Shown: piece after piece, positions 57,291-64,000 of the stretch
How positions within the stretch are numbered: position 1 is the stretch's first letter
Layout: each line of letters opens with the position of its first letter
Assembly (NCBI GenBank): GCA_963281255.1
Contig: OY725490.1
Span: 4,774,001-4,838,000, forward strand
Reading direction: 5' to 3'
DNA from: Aphrocallistes beatrix
Lineage: Eukaryota > Porifera > Hexactinellida > Sceptrulophora > Aphrocallistidae
DNA: 64,000 nt
Notes under the pieces: model-generated
The model's database searches: none
Seen by the model: the letters and a program-made list of their open reading frames with translations, nothing else
What the model was told of the DNA's origin: nothing
Position numbers and translations under genes: made by a program

Positions 57291-59213
57291 GGATACCGCC
57301 CTCGAATAACATCGCCTGACATAAAAAAAAATGGTGAAATTTTTTATTGCTAATTCCATCGGATTATTGAGTAGTCTACCATCTAATCGTACTTGTTGGA
57401 CGGTATTTATTTTGGTATTCTAGAACTGAGCACCTAAAGCTCAGCCGTACTAAAAATCGGAAAGTTATTCGTGGTTTTGCGGCGCATTCATCAATTATTT
57501 TCTAACTTATCTGATATTTTTTCAATTATATGAACCTCAAAAAGGTTTTGGCCCCTTTAAATATTATAGAACAGATAAATTTAGAAAAAGAGGCACTTAA
57601 AATCCAATCAAAAATATCTTTATGAGGGACTTCATTTCTAAAATGCTCGGGAAATGGCCGTTGTGATATTGGCTATTGTGTATAGAAAAGAATTCTGAAC
57701 AGTTAAAAAAAAAATTTGTTCAGATCCGACCATTAGTTCGTAGGTTATAGTATATTGTAGGTAAAGTTCGGACATCAAACCTCTCTATGGCCCCGAAAGT
57801 GCTCGATGTCAATGCTTAAAAACTATTGAAGATATATAATCTATTATAATCTTAAATGAAAGGATATATATGATAATATATAGGTTCCTCAAACATCTCT
57901 TTGTCAAAAAGTAAATATTTCTTGACTTATCATCGATTTTATTGTAATACAAATTCTATGGAGAACTTTTAATATATTAGTAAATGGCGAATCTTGTCGT
58001 GAAATAGGTTCCCAAAAGTAGCTATTATACTCAAAAAACAATGCAATAGTCACTTGCTATGTATACAGAAATTTGGAAGCACTCAACATGATTATTTTGG
58101 AAGTTCAAAGCATTTATTTCCAAAATTAGGTCAAAGCCCCCCATTTATAGTCCAAAAACAGATTCCTCTATATCTCAGGAAATATACACCCAAATTCTTA
58201 GCTCTCAATTCCTAATATACTTTTCAAGACGGTATATATCTGATTCTTAAATAATAAGTGTACTACATGGAATGGAATGCTAAGTTTTAAATTTTTATCA
58301 CGTGATGACGTAGCATTTTTCGAAAATCCTAACTTTAAAACTAAAAGTCGTAGACTCTCGCTCTAACTTCCTAATATACTTTTTAGAAGCTCTTTATTCA
58401 TTCTAAACCGATGAATTATACATTGTAGTGCTAGGAATATGAATTATATTCCCTAATTGGTTCAAAATATTCGGAGTTAGAGGCCTCAAGGTAATTTGTG
58501 AATTTTCAGCATAATTTTGCTATTTTCACTAAAATCTGTTGGAATACAACTAATTCATTAGTATACATGCGATTAAATGCCCATGGATGCTTTTATTTAT
58601 CGGTAATAGCTCATTTTACATCGTACTTAACATCAAAACTTCAAATCCCTATATCTCGGGACTTTAAAATTCCAAAATTGACCGTCTTTCAAAAATTTTA
58701 ACTCAAAATTGCTTTGAGATAGAGGTTTGAAAATTTCAGGAGTTGTTCCATATTATTTGGCGATGAGCGTAGGACCACTCGATTTTCGATATCTTACAAA
58801 TTTGTGATTTTATTGCTGATTTCCAAAGAAAATCGAGGTTTTTTCGCCGTTTTTTGGCAATTTTTTCTAAAACCCCTATAATATTAACAATTTTGTTTAT
58901 TTTAACTTTCTTTTGGTTCTATGCGATTGCAAATTTTATAGACTATATATGAATAAATTTTCGAAGCATTTGATCCAAACATGTGTTTCAAAAAAATCAC
59001 AGAGTGGAGGAGGGCTTACCATTAAGATGTGCAGGGAAAAACGGAAAAAAACCGACTTTGAGACGCTGTAACTCAAAAACTAGAAATGTGAACCAAAAAC
59101 GGTTTGGCATGCCTCAATATTTTTTAATTGCACTACCTGCCCACGCTTAACATCTTATATATCTCTATTCTTGATATATACTGTAAGCCAAACCTTTTTC
59201 ACGGGCGGTATCC
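57291..59213 (+). mobile_element. R3 element, complete, TTAA-flanked
   Basis: Starts GGATACCGCCCTCGAA and ends inverted TTTCACGGGCGGTATCC, flanked by TTAA (57287-57290 and 59214-59217). TTAA duplication is typical of piggyBac and Kolobok elements; the short terminal repeat fits neither clearly. No credible reading frame exists in 1.9 kb. Fragments of the same sequence occur at 6473, 8587, 10985, 44650, 55425 and 62170. Confidence 0.7.
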
Positions 59214-59387
59214 TTAAGCAAAATGCATATTTAACTTGTTAGTCACTTTTATTCCATTATTACCTACATATTATTCGACTCCTTCCGGTCTGATTATTCG
59301 GGCTTGTTCAGTCATTTTATCCTGATGATGTTATGAACATCCATAATATACTTGTACTTTAATTTAACGGAATAGATATGTTCAATA

Positions 59388-59554
59388 CAGTGTTTCATGC
59401 AGGATTTGCATGCAAAGGGGGGCAATCTAGGATATATATTTATAGGGGTAGGTACTAAATCACATCTCTTAATTTTATGCTTTTATTTCTAGGGGGCACT
59501 TGAGTGAGCAAGAAGAGGCAAGTGCACCCCTACCACCCTCTGTATGAATCCCTG
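59388..59554. mobile_element. short hAT-type MITE related to H4 ends
   Basis: Ends CAGTGTTTCATGCAGGATTT and inverted CCTCTGTATGAATCCCTG resemble those of H4. CAATA before and GAATA after may be remains of the target duplication. It lacks the transposase N-terminal frame of H4. Confidence 0.65.
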
Positions 59555-59923
59555 GAATAGTTTTCGAGTTATAATCAGAGGATGAAAGTCATAAATGATG
59601 CGTAATCATGATGATTTAGCATATTTCAAATATCGAAGGGTAACGTGCTGCTAATCTACTACATACTATAATCTCTTATTATCACAAACATTTCTCATTA
59701 TATTCATCATATTTTAATTCTGGCCAGGGGAGACATTACGGACGACCGGACACCAACGCTCATTTATAACTGTGCACTTAACTATTATGTGGGGTCATAG
59801 AGCCTATATTATAGTATTGAAAGCATACTAAAACATTGGAGATTCTCCAAACTCCCCTTGGTCCGAAACCTGTGGGAGGCGTTCCCCCAGGTTATCAACA
59901 TCTACGCCTAATACACTACCCGT
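59555..59923. other. spacer, nothing recognised
   Basis: A GC-richer patch near 59725-59760 (CCAGGGGAGACATTACGGAC) has no convincing inverted partner. Confidence 0.3.
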
Positions 59924-60075
59924 ACAAAGGTATTCGACCACTTCATTATTTCACATACAAAAAATACTAAATATGTCGATTCATGAAAACAAACACTTCA
60001 ATTACTTCAAACGGGTAAACAACTAATCAGATTTCAAAATTGGAATCCAACATAGGAATTACTAGGTATTCTTTA
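59924..60075 (+). repeat. R2 fragment (left end)
   Basis: CACTACCCGTACAAAGGTAT after TA, then CTTCATTATTTCACATACAA and GTCGATTCATGAAAAC, as in the other R2 copies. Right end missing. Confidence 0.6.
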
Positions 60076-60635
60076 TTATTTCTAAGCAAATTTACTTTAG
60101 GAGAAACAAACATGTAAAAAATGTTGATTATTACACATCCGCGATGGTTAATTAATTATATATTTAAAATATAATTTTATGAGATAATTTTTAAAACCGC
60201 AGACATTAATTCCTATCTGTTTCGGCTTTGCTAGTCATTCCCAAACTGTGAATTTGATAGTGTTCTTGTAATTAAAATCTTAACTCTTAGGTTTTAAGAT
60301 TAGGCAAATTCCAATGATTTGATTGAATACAAAAATATAATGCACTCTCCTACCAAAATGATTCGTACACTCCAATATTATCAATTTACTACTTATAATT
60401 CAACCATTTATTGTAGCATATGAACGCTAAAAGAGCACTAAATTTGACTCTACATGAAAACTCTTAATTCTTTGAGGTTAAATTACAATGAAGAGTCTAA
60501 AACCTGTAAAATATAAAAATCCCTATTTTGTGCAAATAGATGTTAAAATTTGTAGTTCTCTGAAAGAAACCCAACGCCTCTTTTGGAAAATTCTTAATTC
60601 GATAACTTTACTTTTCGAAAATGTTAATGATTAAG
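60076..60635. other. spacer, nothing recognised
   Basis: AT-rich sequence without long frames or family matches. Confidence 0.35.
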
Positions 60636-60861
60636 ACTTCTAACCATCATAACTCTTATCTCTTTAGGATGATTGAGTTGCTCTAAAATTTTTTCTGAAG
60701 AGTTATGGCGTTTTGATGCGAAACAAGCTTGGGATTTAAGATGCTCTACTACTCCACGATCTTAGCGCTATTCTGTCTTATCTGTAGGAATAGACAATTC
60801 TATAACGATTGGCGCCAAAAAGTGGAGAATTAAGAAACACACAGTTATGATGGTTAGAAGT
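60636..60861. repeat. small inverted-repeat element
   Basis: ACTTCTAACCATCATAACT (60636-60654) is repeated exactly inverted at 60843-60861. The 226-bp span is non-coding; no target duplication is evident. Confidence 0.6.
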
Positions 60862-61020
60862 AATTGTAATTGGTAGTTGAATCGGGCTCCCTAAGGAGTT
60901 TTTGGAATCTTTTGCTAAAGAATTACAAATGCAACATATTTATGTCACTCAAAGTTAATCCCACAAAAAAAGGTTTCCCTCCCTCTCAACCAGGGCTGAG
61001 GTCACTTATTTTGAAATGTA

Positions 61021-61310
61021 AGATACTTACTATTAAATCTCGATATATTTAACGAATTGATTGAAGAAACTACGAGACACAGGAAGTTGATTTTAAGCAT
61101 GTTGGAGTCTTTTGCCTATAGCTCCACTAATTCTGACCTCAAACAAAAATATCGACTCATCATGGAATTATGACGTCATTGTTACCTTTTTATAATGAGA
61201 AATTTCTGTTTTTGACTATAACTCAGCCATTTAGGTGATAGAAGGCCGAAATTTAGATATAATTGTGTATATTATATCTCAATAGCAAGCGAAGCGAAGC
61301 GCGCTTGTCC
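61021..61310 (-). repeat. R1 copy o (shortened)
   Basis: Cap-like ATACTTACTATTAAATCTCG, then inverted body ACGAATTGATTGAAGAAACT to AGCGAAGCGCGCTTGT. The GC palindrome is deleted. One exact TGACGTCA at about 61171. Confidence 0.85.
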
Positions 61311-61369
61311 TGAATAATAGACACGTTTATATTATCTTTGACAACCTATTTTGCTGCTTATCAATAATA

Positions 61370-62068
61370 ATGACTGTAAAGCACATGAAAAAATGCCGCC
61401 AATACTCCATAGATTACCTGAAAATTGAGTTCATCGCTTCAGCTACTAATCAACAGCTACCCTATTGTTTTCTTTGCAATCAAATGTTTTCTAATGAATC
61501 AATGAAACCTTCACGAATGTGTGAACATTTGACGAAGAATATTAAGAAAGACAAGGATCTCAATTATTTCCAAGCTGTTCAAAAGCAGTTTGTAAATCGT
61601 AGTTCCATTGATGAATTTTTAAGATAGTTAATAATAAATGCCTTTTGCATCTACAAAATTTATCTCTTAATCGCCAAATGTGAAAAACATACCATTAGCG
61701 AAAGGCTCAATCTAAGCGAGGCTATTTCTACTGTGATGCATCAAGATTCATCTAGTGTAGTTAAATCAATTCTCTTAAGTATTAACTCAGTTTCAAGGAG
61801 AATCGACGAAATGGCTTTAAATATTGAACAACAGTTGTGTGAAGTTCTACAAACGACAGAATTCGCTTTGCGGCTTGATGAGTTAACCTTGCGTGATTAC
61901 GAAGCTTTACTTATGGCGTATGTACGATACGTTCGCGACGCTGTATCTAAGGAAGAAATGCGTTTTTTTGTCAAAATTCCAACAACACTTTGCTATGGTA
62001 TAGCAATGTTTTCTTCTATACCGCTTAATTTAGTTATAGAGATATCTAAGCATGTATATATCTTGTAG
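61370..62068 (+). pseudogene. hAT transposase N-terminal half (ZBED5-like)
   Basis: The frame 61370-61627 reads KKCRQYSIDYLKIEFIASA, CFLCNQMFSNESMKPSRMCE and HLTKN, a BED-type finger (C, C, H). After a stop, YLLIAKCEKHTISERLNLSE, SINSVSRRIDEMALNIEQQL and FALRLDELTLRDYEALLMAY with YVRYVRDAVSKEEMRFFV follow in the order of ZBED5/ZMYM6-type hAT proteins; the second aspartate onward is missing. In the catalytic block RLDELT stands where QLDEST is usual. A detached piece of the same gene lies at 39695-39782. Confidence 0.75.
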
Positions 62069-62169
62069 ATATGCATTTCTTAAGGATTTGTTTAAAGTAT
62101 TCAGCAAGATATAGGTTCTAAAAGTCAGAATTAGGAGTGTGATTGAGACCCGCAGAGATTAACAATGTA

Positions 62170-62960
62170 AAAAGTGGAATTTAGCCTATAAAATTCACAA
62201 TTTTCTGGCATTAAACTTCTCTTGGTCCTGAAAGATACCGGTGTCTTATCTCAAAAACTATTAGAGATTTCGAATCCATTAAAATCTTAAATGAATGGAT
62301 AGATACGATCATACATTGCTTCCTCTAACAGCCCTTAGTCGCAAAAAAATTATCACTTATCATTGACTTTATTGTAATAAAAATTCTATTTAGAACTTGG
62401 ATTAAATATAAAATGGCGAATCTATTCTTGAAAGATGGTGTCCAAGTGAGGCTATTAGGCTAAACAATCAATATACAATTGTTGTTTACAATATATACGG
62501 CAAAATTAGAGCACTTTCTATTATTTTTTGAAGTTCTGGCCTTGAACATTCTATATTCTTTTAGTTTTTGTTTGAGATAGAGGTTGAAAATTTCAATATT
62601 TTTCCATATCATTATGCGATGAACATAGGACCACTCTATTTTCGATATCTTATAACTTGGTTATTTTGCTGATTTACAAAAAAACATTGACGTTTTCGGG
62701 ATTTTTGCTACTTTTTTTTAGATTCCATTTGAAATGTACAATTTTGTCACTTAAAATTTCTTTTGATCCTTTGAGGTGGTAAATATGATAGACTATCTAT
62801 GATTCAATTTTGGAAGCATCTTTTTTTATGGTCTTTTCCAAACTTTATTTTCTGTGGACGGGTCTACAATTAAGATGTGGTTAGTGAAAACCGAAAAAAC
62901 ACGACTTTGTATCTCGAAAACTAAGCATGAGAATCAAAGCGGGTTGGAATGCGTGAGTAT
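62170..62960 (+). repeat. R3 fragment joined to P-like coding sequence
   Basis: Matches R3 from about 57790 to 59090 with deletions (AAATTATCACTTATCATTGA, GACTTTATTGTAATAAAAAT, CACTCTATTTTCGATATCTT, AAAACACGACTTTGTATCTC). At about 62960, where R3 would reach its terminus, the P-like reading begins on the other strand. Confidence 0.65.
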
Positions 62961-62962
62961 TT

Positions 62963-63160
62963 CTAATAAATAATGTGGATAAGCTTGTACTTTGAATCCG
63001 GATGTTCTTCAATCTGTATATCTTCAGTTAGGAAGAAAGAATATTCAATACAGTTATTAGACTTCAGATACTTATGTACAGCATAACCTGTGATGAAAAC
63101 AATTGATTGAAGGATAGCGAAAAATAATTTTCTAAATTGAGAGAAGGTTCTGATTGACAT
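62963..63160 (-). pseudogene. P-element-like C-terminal fragment
   Basis: FAILQSIVFITGYAVHKYLK and EEHPDSKYKLIHIIY parallel FQALFFIAGYAVHDVYYKHS and EEPSDSKYKLIQIIDRG of the THAP protein at 40208-41011. Only the C-terminal 60 residues remain. It abuts an R3 fragment. Confidence 0.6.
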
Positions 63161-63365
63161 TCAAAAGAAGAAAAGATATCTAAGTTTCTTAATTGTAAAG
63201 TGATCTATTTAACGTTTTCTCGGTAGTATTTTAATGATACTTAACAAATTGATTCTTCATTCAATTTCTAATATCTGACAATATGTCATATGATAGTCTG
63301 CACTAGCCATCATTCTATATAATAAAACTCGATTAATGTTTGTATTTGCATATATAGTATGTATA

Positions 63366-63813
63366 CACTACGCAGACAAAAGTATTTGCACACTTCATTA
63401 TCTCACGTGCATTTAATACTAAATGGGTCTATTCATGAAGATTAAAACTCCGAAACGGTAAGTGATACACCTAATCGGGTTTCAAATTCGAAATCTTCGC
63501 ATTCGAATTAGTTATTGTAGGATATTTCTAATCAATTACTAATTCCCAATTATTTCAAATTCTCAATCACTGCCACCTTGTGCTATATATGTCCCTTTTT
63601 ATCGGCTATACATGATGGTGATGTACTACCCCTTGTGCCACAGGTTGATAATTTTGCTCATTGAGTTGAGCAATTTGTTAGAAATTGAAGATTTTGAATC
63701 TTAAATCAGACTCTTAATAGCTCTTAGAGTTTGAATACTTTCATGAATTGATCAATTTAGTTCTATTTGTATGAGGAAGAATATAGTGTACAAATACTTT
63801 TGTCCGGTTAGTG
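63366..63813. mobile_element. R2 MITE, complete copy
   Basis: Ends CACTACGCAGACAAAAGTAT and inverted ATACTTTTGTCCGGTTAGTG; TA at 63364-63365 and 63814-63815. Non-coding. An R1 cap (AATAAAACTCGATTAATGTT) lies just upstream at about 63321. Confidence 0.85.
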
Positions 63814-63827
63814 TATATAATATAGTA

Positions 63828-63898
63828 TATTAATATACACATTCCATTAAAATGTCAGCCTTCTATCACCTAAACTGGCTGAGTTTATATATATATAT
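63828..63898 (+). repeat. R1 fragment p
   Basis: TATTAATATACACATTCCAT, GTCAGCCTTCTATCACCTAA and CTGGCTGAG belong to the middle of the R1 body; a TA microsatellite follows. Confidence 0.75.
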
Positions 63899-63901
63899 AT
63901 A

Positions 63902-64000
63902 CCGGGTGGTCCAAAAGACATAGATTGTACCCAAAATCTTTCCCCTACTGTTCAGGTAATATTTATCTCAAAGCAGTGTGATTATAAACTTAAGATAGTA
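63902..64000 (+). mobile_element. left end of a Tc1/mariner-type element leaving the window
   Basis: CCGGGTGGTCCAAAAGACAT follows the TA run and resembles the termini of T1 and T2. The rest lies outside the window. Confidence 0.6.

Noticed and set aside
59725..59900. Possible hAT MITE (CCAGGGGAGACATT ... GTTCCCCCAGG)
   Set aside because: The ends pair for only a few bases and no target duplication is visible.

Overview
This window looks like a piece of an AT-rich invertebrate nuclear genome that is almost entirely made of transposable-element (TE) remains. The mix (DD34D mariner, DD37E and DD41D-like Tc1/mariner, several hAT lineages, a P-element-like THAP element, pogo-like miniature elements and a Helitron with an OTU domain) fits an arthropod; a parasitic copepod is my guess, from memory of such genomes only. 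No rRNA, complete tRNA gene, CRISPR array, operon or convincing full-length host gene was seen. Two stretches (14612-14913 and 38867-39390) have splice-site-like features and could be host exons.

Layout. 0-9 kb: an internally deleted Tc1/mariner, an OTU-protease remnant, a foldback element and pogo-like MITEs, some inside a TTAA-flanked repeat called R3 here. 9-11 kb: a DD41D-like transposon split by a hAT-type MITE that is itself a minisatellite. 11-26 kb: foldbacks, MITEs, a DD37E Tc1-like element and many copies of a dominant repeat called R1 (at least 16 full or partial copies in the window). 26-31 kb: a decayed Helitron encoding Rep, PIF1-type helicase and OTU modules in order. 33.4-36.4 kb: an almost complete hAT element on the minus strand with a second hAT MITE nested in it. 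36.4-38.6 kb: three copies of a palindromic foldback. 40-41.4 kb: a P-element-like element with 72-bp terminal inverted repeats and an intact THAP reading frame that lacks the catalytic core. 42.2-44.3 kb: a second hAT transposase of ZMYM6-like type, interrupted by the same MITE family. 46-51 kb: a coiled-coil-coding tandem array split by a tRNA-derived SINE and others, then a hAT element with an exact 8-bp target duplication that contains a mariner. 51-55 kb: a tandem cluster of R1 copies, another mariner and a pogo-like MITE. 55-64 kb: R3, hAT and P-like remnants.

How the pieces relate. Elements are nested up to three deep. TA-targeting elements repeatedly sit in the TA microsatellites that flank R1 bodies. 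R1 copies carry CRE (TGACGTCA) and AP-1-like (TGAGTCA) motifs. In several unrelated families the terminal inverted-repeat motif has been multiplied into internal arrays. Every large transposase gene seen carries at least one frameshift, stop, insertion or deletion; the only intact long frame is the truncated THAP protein. Boundaries were read by eye from terminal inverted repeats and target duplications; family names rest on motif recognition, not on database searches.
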